Shown: piece after piece, positions 7,708 through 16,767 of the stretch
How the letters are laid out: each line of letters begins with the position of its first letter
Position numbering within the stretch: the first letter of the stretch is position 1
Origin: Oceanicaulis sp. MMSF_3324
GTDB taxonomy: Bacteria > Pseudomonadota > Alphaproteobacteria > Caulobacterales > Maricaulaceae
DNA length: 64,000 nt
Reading direction: 5' to 3'
Assembly (NCBI RefSeq): GCF_030733545.1
Contig: NZ_JASHIU010000013.1
Span: 1 to 64,000 of the forward strand
Notes under the pieces: model-generated
Told to the model about the DNA's origin: nothing
What the model saw: only the letters and a program-made list of their open reading frames with translations
Databases searched by the model: none
Made by a program: the position numbers and the translations under genes

Positions 7708-10011
7708 CTAGTTGGCGCCGTCCTCGGCGCTCTCAGAGGCCTCAGACGCGGCTTCGGCGGCTTCGCCATCCGCCAGTCCCACGGTCATCAGCGCGAAGGC
7801 GTATTCCTCTGCGGTTTCGCGCAGGGAATCAAACCGGCCCGAGGCGCCGCCATGGCCCGCGCCCATATTGGTGCGCAGAAGCGTGAGCCCGTCATCGCTG
7901 CGGCGGGTGCGCAGACGCGCCGCCCATTTCGCCGGCTCCCAATAGGTCACGCGCGGATCGGTCAGGCCCGCCGTGGCGAGCACATGCGGGTAATCCTGTG
8001 CGCTCACCTGATCATAGGGGCTGTAGGAGGCGATATAGTCATACGCCGCTTCGTCAGTGATCGGGTTGCCCCATTCGGGCCATTCCGGCGGGGTCAGCGG
8101 CAGGCTCTCATCGGACATGGTGGTCAACACATCCACGAAGGGCACCGCGCCAATGGCGCCGGCGAACAGTTCGGGCGCCTGGTTGATAGTGGCGCCGACC
8201 AGAAGACCGCCAGCGGAGCCGCCCATGGCCACCATCTGGCCTTCGGAGGTGTACCCCTCATCGATCAGGGCGCGGCCGGAATCCACGAAATCGTTGAAGG
8301 TGTTGATTTTCTGGTCGAGCTTGCCGTCCAGATACCATTGATAGCCCTTCGACATGCCGCCGCGGATATGGGCGATGGCGTAGACCATGCCGCGATCCAC
8401 CAGAGACAGGCGCGAGACCGAGAAGCTGGCCGGAATGGTGATGCCGTAAGAGCCATAGCCATACAGCAGCAGCGGCGCCGTGCCGTCGATCGGGGTGTCG
8501 CGGTGATACAGGATCGTCACCGGCACGCTGGCGCCGTCGCGCGCCGTGGCCTGGATGCGGCGCACCACATAGTCATCGGCGTTATGGCCGGAGGGCACTT
8601 CCTGTTCCTTGATCAGGGTGCGCTCGCGCGTGCCCATGTCATAGTCATAGGTCTGTTCCGGCGTGGACGGGCTCTCATAGGAGAAGCGCATCTGGTCGGT
8701 GGCGTATTCATAGCCGCCATCCATGCCCAGCGCGTATGCCTCTTCGCCAAAGGCGATCTCGTGCTCTTCGCCTGACCGCAGATCGCGCACGATGATGCGG
8801 GGCAGGGCGTTGGCGCGCTCGGACCGGACCAGCCAGTTCTCAAAGCCCATCAACCCGTTCACCAGAACGCCGGGACGGTGCTCGATCAGCGGGGTCCAGT
8901 TCGCGCGGCGCGGATCGTCGAGCGGGGCTTCCATGATCTGGAAGTCCACGGCGTCATCAAGGTTGGTGCGCACGAACAGGCGGCCGCCCGCTTCGGTCAG
9001 CGAGTATTCCACGCCCGGTTCGCGCTCGGAGACCAGGATCGGCTCGGCATTCGGGTCATTGGCGTCGAAGACGCGCATTTCGCTGGTGGTGTGGTCATTG
9101 GCGGACAGCACGATCCAGCTGTCGCCATCGGTCTTGCCCACGCCGAGGAAGTAACCCGGATCGGTTTCTTCGTAGATCAGCTCGGGCTCGTCCGAATTGA
9201 TGTTCTGACGATAGACGCGGCGCGGGCGGTTGTTCTCGTCGCGCCAGACCCAGTAGATGGTTTCGCTGTCATTGGCCCAGACGATGGAGCCATAGCCCTC
9301 ATCGGTAAGGGTGGCGATGTCTTCGCCGGTTTCGAGATCGCGGATCTTCACCGCATAGAATTCAGAGCCCGCCGTATCGACGGCATAGGCCAGATACCGG
9401 TGATCCGGGGAATGCTGGACCGCGCCCAGGCCGAAATAGTCGATGCCCTCGGCTTCGGCGTCGCCGTCAAAGATGATGACTTCCTCGCCGGCCATTTCGC
9501 CGTTCTCGCCGGTGGCGCGGCGCACGAAGACCGGATACTGGCCGCCTTCGCGATAGCGCGAGGAATAATACCAGTCACCGTCGCGAGAGGCGGGGGATTC
9601 GTCGTCTTCCTTGATGCGGCCGCGGATCTCTTCATAGATCCGGGTCTCAAGGCCGGACAGCGGCTCCATCACCTCGTTGTAATAAGCGTTTTCCGCTTCC
9701 AGATGCGCGCGAATGTCCTGACGCAGAACCGACGGATCGCGCATCACCTCCTGCCAGTTGGCATCACGCAGCCAGCTGAACTCGTCCGTGCGGGTGCGGC
9801 CCAGTTGTTCAATCTCTTCGGGGCGCTGCTCGGGCGTCGGAGCCTCGAGGGTCTGCGCGCGAGCAATAAGATCCTGGGCGGAAGTGTCAGTCATTGTCTG
9901 TTCCGTATTGGTGGCGGCGCCGTCAGAAGCTGGCTGGCTGCACGCCGTCAGGGCCAAGAGGGCCGCCCCGGCGAGCAGTGCGGCTTTCGAGCCGTATCGA
10001 GATAAGGTCAT
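7708..10011 (-). CDS. S9A prolyl oligopeptidase / oligopeptidase B-like lipoprotein
   Basis: The 767-residue protein starts with a lipoprotein signal (lipobox LTAC, Cys near residue 24). An N-terminal beta-propeller region follows (about 60-480), then an alpha/beta-hydrolase domain. The nucleophile is S599 in MGGSAGG, with probable Asp D685 (GLTDPR) and His H720 (GAGHGG). The family hydrolyses short peptides after basic or prolyl residues, and the propeller excludes large substrates. The lipid anchor implies a periplasmic location, unlike the cytosolic E. coli OpdB. The C terminus ends in an Ala/Glu/Ser-rich tail of about 20 residues. A perfect 7-base hairpin lies just upstream of the start. 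Confidence 0.88.
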   Translation of the reverse strand: MTLSRYGSKAALLAGAALLALTACSQPASDGAATNTEQTMTDTSAQDLIARAQTLEAPTPEQRPEEIEQLGRTRTDEFSWLRDANWQEVMRDPSVLRQDIRAHLEAENAYYNEVMEPLSGLETRIYEEIRGRIKEDDESPASRDGDWYYSSRYREGGQYPVFVRRATGENGEMAGEEVIIFDGDAEAEGIDYFGLGAVQHSPDHRYLAYAVDTAGSEFYAVKIRDLETGEDIATLTDEGYGSIVWANDSETIYWVWRDENNRPRRVYRQNINSDEPELIYEETDPGYFLGVGKTDGDSWIVLSANDHTTSEMRVFDANDPNAEPILVSEREPGVEYSLTEAGGRLFVRTNLDDAVDFQIMEAPLDDPRRANWTPLIEHRPGVLVNGLMGFENWLVRSERANALPRIIVRDLRSGEEHEIAFGEEAYALGMDGGYEYATDQMRFSYESPSTPEQTYDYDMGTRERTLIKEQEVPSGHNADDYVVRRIQATARDGASVPVTILYHRDTPIDGTAPLLLYGYGSYGITIPASFSVSRLSLVDRGMVYAIAHIRGGMSKGYQWYLDGKLDQKINTFNDFVDSGRALIDEGYTSEGQMVAMGGSAGGLLVGATINQAPELFAGAIGAVPFVDVLTTMSDESLPLTPPEWPEWGNPITDEAAYDYIASYSPYDQVSAQDYPHVLATAGLTDPRVTYWEPAKWAARLRTRRSDDGLTLLRTNMGAGHGGASGRFDSLRETAEEYAFALMTVGLADGEAAEAASEASESAEDGAN

Positions 10012-10024
10012 GATGATAATTCAC

Positions 10025-10043
10025 CAGACGCGCGCTGCGTCTG
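10025..10043 (-). promoter_or_regulatory. Hairpin in the upstream region of the S9 peptidase gene
   Basis: CAGACGC (10025-10031) and GCGTCTG (10037-10043) form a perfect 7-base inverted repeat around GCGCT, 14 to 32 bases upstream of the minus-strand start at 10011. No T run follows, so it could be a 5'-leader hairpin or an operator. Function not known. Confidence 0.35.
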
Positions 10044-10129
10044 ACTCCCCAAAAAGATTGATGGGGCAGTGTTTCTCGCAGCTGCAGCGCTGTCCAGTGT
10101 GTGTGTCTGAAATGTAATAAAATAACGCT

Positions 10130-11386
10130 CTAGCCGGAGCGGCGCAGGCGCAGGATCGGCGTTGTGAGCGAAACGAAGATCAGCACCAGAAGCAGCCCGG
10201 CCATGGGAATCAGCGCGGACAAGCGCGGTCCGATGTCATGGACCACATGCCCCATGACAAAGGCGCCCAGCGGCATGCCGCCGAACAAGCCCAGCTGATA
10301 CACGCTCATCACCCGCGCGATCATGCGCGGCGGCGCGTTTTCCTGGACCACAGCGCGGGACAGGGAGATGGCGATGCCGCCGCCCAGCCCCCAGCTGAAG
10401 ACCAGGCCGAACAGGGCGTAAAGCGGCATGGGAAAGGCCAGCAGGCCCATGGTCACGACCGTGGCCATCTGAGCCATCATCAGGGCGCGGCCGGGCCGGT
10501 CCACATCCCCGGCGCGGGCCAGCAGGACGTTCGCGATGAAGGCCCCGATCCAGAACGCCACCAGCAACAGGGCCAGCATGCCGTATCCGCCGCCATAGAC
10601 GTCACGCACCAGCACGGGGATGATGACAAAGAAGCCGCCGCCGACCACCAGCAGGCCCAGCGCCAGCATGATCAGGGTCATGGGCGCCAGAATGGGCGAG
10701 CGCAGCACTTCCAGCACGCCGGTTCTCAGGCTCGCCCACAGGCTTTCTCCGGCCGTGTTCTGGCGCGGCAGGCGCGGCATCATCAAGGCGGCGGCGCCGC
10801 CAATGGCGAGACCGGTCGCCTGCACGGCGAAAAGCGGCGCCGGTCCCAGCCGGCCGGCCAGCACGCCGGCGCCCATGCCCAGGATCTGGGCGGCGAACTG
10901 AACCAGCGAGGCGAGAATGACCGCCTTTTGCAGGGTGAAATCGGGGCGCCCCAGACGCTGGGCGACGCGGGTCACCGCGTTCACCGCGCTGTCGCGGGCC
11001 GGCATGACGAATGCGCCGGCCACGCCCACCAGCAGGGCGTAGATGATCATGGCCCAATAGCTCAGAAGATTCTGAAACAGCATGAGGGACAGAACCACGG
11101 CGCACACACAGGCGAGGGCGTGAAAGCCGCCCATTACCCAGCGCCGGTCCAGACGTTCGGCGACGACCCCGGCGAGCGGAAGCAGGAACAGCATGGGCGC
11201 GGTGAGGGCGGCCTGCGCCAGGCCCAGCCGGTCCGGGCTTTCATTCAGCGTGTAGTTGATCACGCCCGGAAACAGGGTGGTCTGCAGGCCAAAGCTGAAG
11301 AACCAGCCTGACACCGCGATCATGTAGACGCTGAAGGGCGGCGCCCGTCTTATCCGGCGCAGTCTGCGAAGGCTTTTCAGCGCCAC
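10130..11386 (-). CDS. MFS transporter (MFS_3 / EntS-like exporter)
   Basis: The 418-residue protein has about twelve hydrophobic segments and a typical MFS loop motif AGVVAERLDRRWVMG between helices 2 and 3, giving an inner-membrane drug/siderophore-type exporter fold. The open frame runs back to 11554, but the extra N terminus looks non-coding. The GTG at 11386 is preferred: it has AGGACG upstream and leaves the short basic tail ALKSLRRLRRIRR before helix 1. The substrate cannot be read from sequence. It lies 118 bases upstream of the S9 peptidase on the same strand; a shared transcript is possible. Confidence 0.8.
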   Translation of the reverse strand: MALKSLRRLRRIRRAPPFSVYMIAVSGWFFSFGLQTTLFPGVINYTLNESPDRLGLAQAALTAPMLFLLPLAGVVAERLDRRWVMGGFHALACVCAVVLSLMLFQNLLSYWAMIIYALLVGVAGAFVMPARDSAVNAVTRVAQRLGRPDFTLQKAVILASLVQFAAQILGMGAGVLAGRLGPAPLFAVQATGLAIGGAAALMMPRLPRQNTAGESLWASLRTGVLEVLRSPILAPMTLIMLALGLLVVGGGFFVIIPVLVRDVYGGGYGMLALLLVAFWIGAFIANVLLARAGDVDRPGRALMMAQMATVVTMGLLAFPMPLYALFGLVFSWGLGGGIAISLSRAVVQENAPPRMIARVMSVYQLGLFGGMPLGAFVMGHVVHDIGPRLSALIPMAGLLLVLIFVSLTTPILRLRRSG

Positions 11387-11586
11387 GGGTCGTCCTGTCG
11401 TTTCCGTCGGTAAAGGCCTATGTGAATGAACACACTGAACCTTAGCAACCCAAATACGGGCAGAACAAGGTTGATAAGGGCTTAAGCACTGAACCGTGAT
11501 CGGAGCATCGGTCGGTTCATCTTCTCGACGCTTCCTTAACGCCCTCGCGGTCATTCTCAGACCACGACAGCAGGATGCGACCCGAT

Positions 11587-12681
11587 ATGGCCGAAGATCT
11601 CAGCGCCGCCCCGCCCAGACCCGCCCCGCCCAAGGCGCGCGACCTCCTGACCCGGAGGCTGGCGGACATTGTCTGTCTGCCGTCCAGCCAGATCGCCCCG
11701 CAGGAGCGCTGGATGGTGGCGGATGTGCTGGATGAATTGCTGCGCTCCGCCGATCTCGAGCTTCGTGTGAAAGTGGCCAAGCGCCTGGCCCAGCAGCATG
11801 ATGCGCCGCGCGGCCTGTTACGGCGCCTGGCCCATGACCAGATCGAGGTGGCCGAGCCGATCCTGCGCCAGTCCCAGGCCTTGTCCGATTTCGACATGAT
11901 GGACATCGCCCAGTCCGGCGCGACCCCGCACAAGCTGGAAATCGCGCGCCGCGAACAGGTGTCCGAAACGGTGGCGGCGGCGCTGTGCACCAGCTCCGAC
12001 ATCGAGGTCATGAGCGTGCTCTTGCGCAATACCGGGGTGCGATTCGCCAATTCCACCATGGATGTGATCGTCCGGGTCGCCGCCGAGCATGACACCATCG
12101 CCCGGCTTCTGATTCCGCGGCCCGAATTGCGGCCCGCCCAAGCGCTGGCCCTGTTCTGGTCGGTCTCGCATGAGCTGCGCCGCACGATTCTCGATCGCTT
12201 CGCCGCCTCCCGGAAAATCCTTCAGGACGCCGCCGAGGACGTGTTCCCGCTGGCGGCGCGCGAAACGGCGCCGGACGCGGCCGTTCGCGAAGCGCTGGCC
12301 TATATCGATCGCCGCCAGCGCGACCGGAAAGCCGCCGAGGTGACGCCCTTTGGCTCGCTTGAAGGCCTGGTGGAACGAGCCGCCCAGATCGGGTTCACCG
12401 AGGAATTGCGCGCCGAGGCGGCGGTGCTGGCCAATGTGCAGCGCGATCTTCTGAACCGGATGATTGATGATTTCGGCGGCGAGCCGCTGGCGATTCTCGC
12501 CAAGGCCACCGGTTTGTCGCGCGAGCATCTGACCGCGATGATTGAAGGCTCGGGCCGTATGGACGCCTTCAACCGGGTCGAGCAGGCCGTGCGCGTGTTC
12601 GACACCATGAGCGTGGACAAGGCGCAGACCGTGTTGCGGTACTGGAACTGGGTGATCGCCCGCGCCGCCCGGGCCGGCTGA
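11587..12681 (+). CDS. DUF2336 domain protein (paralog 1)
   Basis: The 364-residue protein is soluble and alpha-helical, with HEAT-like repeats such as LLRRLAHDQIEVAEPILRQS and the DUF2336 layout throughout. DUF2336 is largely restricted to Alphaproteobacteria and has no settled function. ATG at 11587 is chosen over the ATG at 11575 because the helical domain begins soon after it; both are possible. A second DUF2336 gene lies at 33274-34362 on the other strand, with the shared pattern AxxIL(R/S)xSxxLS. The two are distant from each other in sequence. Confidence 0.8.
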   Translation: MAEDLSAAPPRPAPPKARDLLTRRLADIVCLPSSQIAPQERWMVADVLDELLRSADLELRVKVAKRLAQQHDAPRGLLRRLAHDQIEVAEPILRQSQALSDFDMMDIAQSGATPHKLEIARREQVSETVAAALCTSSDIEVMSVLLRNTGVRFANSTMDVIVRVAAEHDTIARLLIPRPELRPAQALALFWSVSHELRRTILDRFAASRKILQDAAEDVFPLAARETAPDAAVREALAYIDRRQRDRKAAEVTPFGSLEGLVERAAQIGFTEELRAEAAVLANVQRDLLNRMIDDFGGEPLAILAKATGLSREHLTAMIEGSGRMDAFNRVEQAVRVFDTMSVDKAQTVLRYWNWVIARAARAG

Positions 12682-12744
12682 AACCGCGTTTCGCGCACGC
12701 AACAAGTCTTGAACCGGTGAACCAGTGCGTCTAGCTGTCGCACC

Positions 12745-13725
12745 ATGACCGACGTTCTTTCCCTCGCGCTTGCGAACCTGACTTCACCCGCTGTCCTGTT
12801 CTTCGCCCTGGGCGTGCTGGCCGGGGTGGTGCGATCCGATCTCAACATTCCCCAGGCCGTGGCCAAGGGGCTGGCGCTCTATCTGATGATGGCGATCGGC
12901 TTCAAGGGCGGGGTGGAAGTCTCCAAGGCCGGTTTGACGACCGAGTTGTTGCTGGCGGCGGGATCGGGCGTGCTCCTGAGCTTCGCCATGCCGCTGGTCG
13001 CCTATGCGCTGTTGCGCGCCTTCACCCAGCTCGACCGGACGACGGCGGCCGCCAGCGCGGCGCACTATGGTTCGATCTCGGTCGTGACCTTCGTGGCGGG
13101 CTCTGAATTCCTGCAACTGTCGGGGCTGGTCTATTCCGGGCACATGGTGGCGGTGCTGGCCTTGATGGAAACGCCCGCCATTCTGACCGGCCTGCTGCTG
13201 GCGGGCGCGTCGAGCAAGGGCCCCGATCCGTCTGCGCGCGGCGAGCTGGTGCGCGAAGTGGCGCTCAATGGCTCGGTGGTGCTGTTGATGGGCGCCTTCT
13301 TCATCGGCTGGATCTCGGGCGAGCCCGGCATGGTCCGGCTCGAACCCTTTGTGGTGGACCTGTTCCAGGGCATTCTGTGCCTGTTCCTGCTCGATATGGG
13401 CCTGGTCGCGGCGCGGCGGCTCTCGGGCGCAAAGAAGCTGGGCGTGCCCGGCGCGCTGTTCGGCGTTATCATGCCGCCCATTGGCGCCATGGCGGCTCTG
13501 GGTCTGGCGCTGGTGACCGGCATGGGCGCGGGCGATGCGGCGGCGCTGATGATTCTCGGCGGCTCGGCCAGCTACATCGCCGTGCCTGCAGCCATGCGCA
13601 TTGCGCTGCCCGATGCGGACCCGTCGGTCTATCTGACCTTGTCCCTGGCCATTACCTTCCCGTTCAACCTGGCGATCGGCATTCCGCTTTATACGGCGGT
13701 GGCCCGCGCCATCATTGGAGGCTGA
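12745..13725 (+). CDS. sbtA: Sodium-dependent bicarbonate transporter SbtA family
   Basis: The 326-residue integral membrane protein has about ten hydrophobic segments and matches the SbtA family in its opening (SPAVLFFALGVLAGVVRSDL) and in the KGLALYLMMAIGFKGGVE stretch. Known family function is Na+/HCO3- symport at the inner membrane, as characterised in cyanobacteria. The next gene, 3 bases on, encodes a PII-like protein of the SbtB type, the known allosteric partner. An Na+/H+ antiporter cluster follows, which could supply the Na+ gradient (inference). No carboxysome or RuBisCO gene is in the window. Confidence 0.85.
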   Translation: MTDVLSLALANLTSPAVLFFALGVLAGVVRSDLNIPQAVAKGLALYLMMAIGFKGGVEVSKAGLTTELLLAAGSGVLLSFAMPLVAYALLRAFTQLDRTTAAASAAHYGSISVVTFVAGSEFLQLSGLVYSGHMVAVLALMETPAILTGLLLAGASSKGPDPSARGELVREVALNGSVVLLMGAFFIGWISGEPGMVRLEPFVVDLFQGILCLFLLDMGLVAARRLSGAKKLGVPGALFGVIMPPIGAMAALGLALVTGMGAGDAAALMILGGSASYIAVPAAMRIALPDADPSVYLTLSLAITFPFNLAIGIPLYTAVARAIIGG

Positions 13726-13728
13726 TTC

Positions 13729-14037
13729 ATGACGCGAACCGTTCGAAAGAAACTCATCGCGATCGTCGAGACGCCTCATCTCAAACGCCTGATCGACCTG
13801 TTCCGGCAGTGCGGCGTGACCGGTTTCACCGTGATCGAAGGCCGCGAAGGCAGCGGTCTGGGCGGGGACTGGACGCGTGAGGACGTGCTGGACGCCACCG
13901 AGATGAAGGTGGTGCTGTCGGTGATGAAGCCGGAGACGGCCGAGAAGGTGTTCGAACTCGCCGAACCGTTCTTCGCGCGCTATCCCGGCATCATCTACGC
14001 GCATGATGTCGAGGTCGTTCGCGGCGATCGCTTCTGA
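13729..14037 (+). CDS. sbtB: PII-like signalling protein, SbtB type
   Basis: The 102-residue protein has the ferredoxin-like PII size, with a conserved opening (KKLIAIVETPHLKRLIDLF) and a short loop (REGSGLGGDW) where PII proteins carry the T-loop. SbtB proteins bind adenine nucleotides and gate SbtA. The C-terminal CGPxGC redox motif of cyanobacterial SbtB is absent; the protein ends in GDRF. The start lies 3 bases after the sbtA stop, so the two are coupled. Assignment rests on size, fold-like pattern and neighbour. Confidence 0.82.
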   Translation: MTRTVRKKLIAIVETPHLKRLIDLFRQCGVTGFTVIEGREGSGLGGDWTREDVLDATEMKVVLSVMKPETAEKVFELAEPFFARYPGIIYAHDVEVVRGDRF

Positions 14038-14078
14038 AGAAACTCCAGTCTTAACGACCGGTTTCACTGGAAAACGCG

Positions 14079-14107
14079 GTTGGGGGTGGTCTAGAACCCC
14101 ACACAAC
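14079..14107 (+). promoter_or_regulatory. Hairpin in the sbtB-mnhE spacer
   Basis: GTTG (14079-14082) plus GGGGT (14083-14087) pair with ACCCC (14096-14100) and CAAC (14104-14107), with a small internal bulge and an 8-base loop. Just upstream TCCAGT (14044-14049) pairs with ACTGGA (14066-14071). No T run follows, so transcription may continue from sbtB into the antiporter genes. The element lies in the likely mnhE leader. Confidence 0.4.
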
Positions 14108-14142
14108 GCTGCCCGATGAGGGGCGAAAAGGGAGGGTGATCG

Positions 14143-14664
14143 GTGGCCTCAAGGCTGTTTTACGGCGTCTTGCTCGCACTCGTTCTGTCCGTGCTCTGGC
14201 TGTTATTGTCCGGGTACTGGTTCAAACCGCTTCTTGTGGGCTTTGGCGTGCTCGCCGTTGTCGTCGCCTTGGTGACGACTGCGCGGATGGGGCTGCTGGA
14301 CGGCGAATCCGTCCCCTTCGCCCGCCTGCCGCATTATCTCAAATACTGGAGCTGGCTGGGCGCGGAGATCTTCAAGGCGAACATCGCTGTCGTGCGCATC
14401 TCCATGGCGCCGGACCTGAACATCAAGCCGGTGATGACCCGGGTGGCAGTGACCGCAAAGACCGACATGGCGCGCACCACCTACGCCAACTCCATCACGC
14501 TGACGCCGGGCACGGTGACGGTCGAGGTGGAGGAAACCGGCTTTCTGGTGCATGCGCTGACCGAGGAATTCGCCGACCAGGACGCCTTCCGGGACATCGA
14601 GCGTCGCGCCATCGAAGCGGTTGAGGGCAAAGACGTGCTCGAGAAGCCGCGAGGAGAGGCCTGA
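14143..14664 (+). CDS. mnhE: Na+/H+ antiporter subunit E (MrpE/MnhE)
   Basis: The 173-residue protein has two to three N-terminal membrane helices (about 5-50), then the MrpE domain including AEIFKANIAVVRISMAP and NSITLTPGTVTVEV. Mrp complexes are multi-subunit Na+(Li+)/H+ antiporters related to complex I. The start is GTG at 14143, with GGGAGGG 6 bases upstream. It opens a ten-gene unit with overlaps or gaps of a few bases. Confidence 0.9.
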   Translation: MASRLFYGVLLALVLSVLWLLLSGYWFKPLLVGFGVLAVVVALVTTARMGLLDGESVPFARLPHYLKYWSWLGAEIFKANIAVVRISMAPDLNIKPVMTRVAVTAKTDMARTTYANSITLTPGTVTVEVEETGFLVHALTEEFADQDAFRDIERRAIEAVEGKDVLEKPRGEA

Positions 14665-14666
14665 TC

Positions 14667-14990
14667 ATGATCACCCCTGTTCTCGATTTCGGCATCGCCA
14701 TCGTGCTGGCCATCTCCATGGTGCTGATGATCAGCCGCCTGTTCATCGGCCCGACGCTGTATGACCGCGTGCTCGCCGTGAACTCGTTCGGCACCAAGAC
14801 GGTGCTGTTCTTGGCGGTGTTCTCGCTGATGGTGGGCCGGGGCGACGGCCTCGACATCGCGCTGCTGTATGCGCTGATCAACTTCATCGCCACCATCGCG
14901 ATCCTGAAATTCTTCCGCTACCGCTCGCTGGATGTGGCCCTGTCGCAGATGGCCCTGCGCCGCGCCCTCGATGGGGAGGAGGACGACTGA
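14667..14990 (+). CDS. mnhF: Na+/H+ antiporter subunit F (MrpF/MnhF)
   Basis: The 107-residue protein has three membrane helices and the MrpF signature RLFIGPTLYDRVLAVNS. It is slightly longer than the usual ~90 residues because of a charged C-terminal tail (GEEDD). Its stop overlaps the next start as TGATG. Confidence 0.9.
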   Translation: MITPVLDFGIAIVLAISMVLMISRLFIGPTLYDRVLAVNSFGTKTVLFLAVFSLMVGRGDGLDIALLYALINFIATIAILKFFRYRSLDVALSQMALRRALDGEEDD

Positions 14991-15352
14991 TGGATTACGG
15001 CTTCTGGATTGCACTGGGCCTCGACATTGTCTCGGCGGCCTTTGTGATCACCGGCGCGGTGTTCGTGCTGGCGGGCGCCATCGGCGTCATTCGTCTGCCC
15101 GATTTCTACACCCGCATGCACGCCGCCGGCGTGACCGACACGCTGGGCGCGGAACTGATCGTCATCGGACTGATGATCCAGGGCGGCTTTACACTGATCA
15201 CGGTGAAACTGGCGCTTCTGGGCGTGTTTGTGTTCCTGACCAGCCCCACCGCCACCCACGCCGTGGCGAACGCAGCCTACAAGTCCGGGCTGAAGCCGCT
15301 GCTGACGCGCTATCGCCCCCATGCCGGTTCTGACGATGGAGGGGCGGCATGA
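14990..15352 (+). CDS. mnhG: Na+/H+ antiporter subunit G (MrpG/MnhG)
   Basis: The 120-residue protein has three membrane helices and the conserved MrpG stretch GVIRLPDFYTRMHAAGVTDT. It is the third gene of the E-F-G module. The stop overlaps the next gene by 4 bases (ATGA). Confidence 0.92.
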   Translation: MDYGFWIALGLDIVSAAFVITGAVFVLAGAIGVIRLPDFYTRMHAAGVTDTLGAELIVIGLMIQGGFTLITVKLALLGVFVFLTSPTATHAVANAAYKSGLKPLLTRYRPHAGSDDGGAA

Positions 15353-15906
15353 GCGCGTCTGACATCACCCAGTATTTTGACTACATCTTCATGGCGATGC
15401 TGCTGTGCATCGGCATTGCGGTCATCCGCCTGCGCAATCTGTTCGCGGTGGTCATGCTGACCGGCGCCTACTCACTGATTTCGGCCGCCTGGTTCGTGTC
15501 GCTGGACGCGGTGGATGTGGGCTTTACCGAAGCGGCTGTGGGCGCGGGCATCTCTACCGTGCTGCTGCTGGGCGCCATGCTTTTGACCTCACGCGAAGCG
15601 GACAAGACCTCCCTCGGCCGTCATGCGGCGGCGGCTGTGGTCACAATCGCCGCTGGCGCCGGGCTGTTCTACGCTCTGGGCGATATGCCGGTCTATGGCG
15701 ACGCCGCCAGCCCCGCCAATACCGGGGTGGGCATGGAGTATGTCGACCTGACCGCCGAGCAAATCGTCATCCCCAATGTCGTCACTGCGGTGCTGGCCAG
15801 CTATCGGGGCTTTGACACCATGGGCGAGGTCTTCGTGGTCTTCGCCGCCGGTCTGGGCGTGGCCCTGCTGATCGGCCTGGGCGGCTCCAAGCGTGAGGAG
15901 GACTAA
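15349..15906 (+). CDS. Stand-alone MrpA C-terminal part (MbhD/MbhE-like, DUF4040)
   Basis: The 185-residue membrane protein has an N-terminal MbhD-like/DUF4040 domain (AVVMLTGAYSLISAAWF, then AAVGAGISTVLLLGAML) and a C-terminal MbhE-like segment (NVVTAVLASYRGFDTMGEV). In classical mrp operons these parts are the C terminus of the large MrpA. Here they form a separate gene, as in archaeal Mbh-type clusters. The ND5-like N-terminal half of MrpA is supplied by the gene at 18291. Confidence 0.8.
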   Translation: MSASDITQYFDYIFMAMLLCIGIAVIRLRNLFAVVMLTGAYSLISAAWFVSLDAVDVGFTEAAVGAGISTVLLLGAMLLTSREADKTSLGRHAAAAVVTIAAGAGLFYALGDMPVYGDAASPANTGVGMEYVDLTAEQIVIPNVVTAVLASYRGFDTMGEVFVVFAAGLGVALLIGLGGSKREED

Positions 15907-15909
15907 GCC

Positions 15910-16356
15910 ATGATGTCACCCCACGTCATTCTGCGCGTTGTCGCCAAGGTGCTGATCCCGCTGATCATTGTCTATGGCTTCTATGTGCACTTTCACGGCG
16001 AGTACTCGCCGGGCGGCGGCTTCCAGGCCGGCGTCGTGCTGGCGTCCGCCATCATCCTGTACGCGCTCATCTTCGGGCTTGATGAAGCCCGCAAGGTCTT
16101 CCCGCCCTACTGGGCGCGCGTGGGCATGGCGCTGGGTGGTTTCATCTACGCCAGCGTCGGCTTTGTCTCCCTGATCATGGGCGGCAAGTTTCTCGAATAC
16201 ACGGTGTTTCACCCTGATGTCGCGCATGGCACCGGCCAGCATATCGGCATCATCGCGGTGGAAGTCGGCGTGCTGACCACGGTGACCTGCGTGATGATCG
16301 CGATCTTCTACGCGTTCGCGGGCCGCACGCCCGAAATCTCTGACGAGGACTGGTAA
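15910..16356 (+). CDS. mnhB: Na+/H+ antiporter subunit B (MrpB/MnhB)
   Basis: The 148-residue protein has four membrane helices and the conserved MrpB motif HGEYSPGGGFQAGVVLA. The charged tail ends SDEDW. It lies 3 bases after the MbhD/E-like gene and 3 bases before mnhC. Confidence 0.92.
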   Translation: MMSPHVILRVVAKVLIPLIIVYGFYVHFHGEYSPGGGFQAGVVLASAIILYALIFGLDEARKVFPPYWARVGMALGGFIYASVGFVSLIMGGKFLEYTVFHPDVAHGTGQHIGIIAVEVGVLTTVTCVMIAIFYAFAGRTPEISDEDW

Positions 16357-16359
16357 GCC

Positions 16360-16764
16360 ATGCTTGAAGTGCTTGCGGAACGGTTCAACTACGCCGTCAT
16401 CATCGTGTTGATGATGGTGGGCCTGTATGCGGTGATTGCGACGGGAAATCTCGTCAAGCGCCTGGTGGGGCTGTCGATTTTCCAGACCTCGGTGTTCTTG
16501 CTCTATATCAGCGTGAGCAAGGTCTTCGGCGGCGCGCCGCCGATTTTCGACTACAAGGATCTCGCCTATGACAAGCTGGATCCCAACGCGATCTACTCCA
16601 ATCCGCTGCCCCATGTGCTGATCCTGACCGCCATTGTGGTGGGGGTCGCAACCCTGTCTGTGGGGCTGGCGCTGGTGGTGCGCATCCGTGAAGCCTACGG
16701 CTCGATCGAAGACGATACGCTGGCCGAGGCCGATTATTCCCTGGAACTGGAAAAGGGCGTTTAA
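16360..16764 (+). CDS. mnhC: Na+/H+ antiporter subunit C (MrpC/MnhC, NuoK-like)
   Basis: The 134-residue protein has three membrane helices and the NuoK-like pattern GLYAVIATGNLVKRLVGLSI and DPLPHVLILTAIVVGVA-like stretch (here NPLPHVLILTAIVVGVA). NuoK-type subunits carry buried acidic residues of the proton pathway. An insertion between helices 2 and 3 (about residues 55-85) makes it somewhat longer than usual. Confidence 0.9.
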   Translation: MLEVLAERFNYAVIIVLMMVGLYAVIATGNLVKRLVGLSIFQTSVFLLYISVSKVFGGAPPIFDYKDLAYDKLDPNAIYSNPLPHVLILTAIVVGVATLSVGLALVVRIREAYGSIEDDTLAEADYSLELEKGV

Positions 16765-16767
16765 GCC

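Noticed and set aside
10000-10025. Fur-box-like TGATGATAAT near the S9 peptidase start
   Set aside because: Only part of a Fur box matches, it overlaps the start codon, and the sequence is simple AT-rich spacer.
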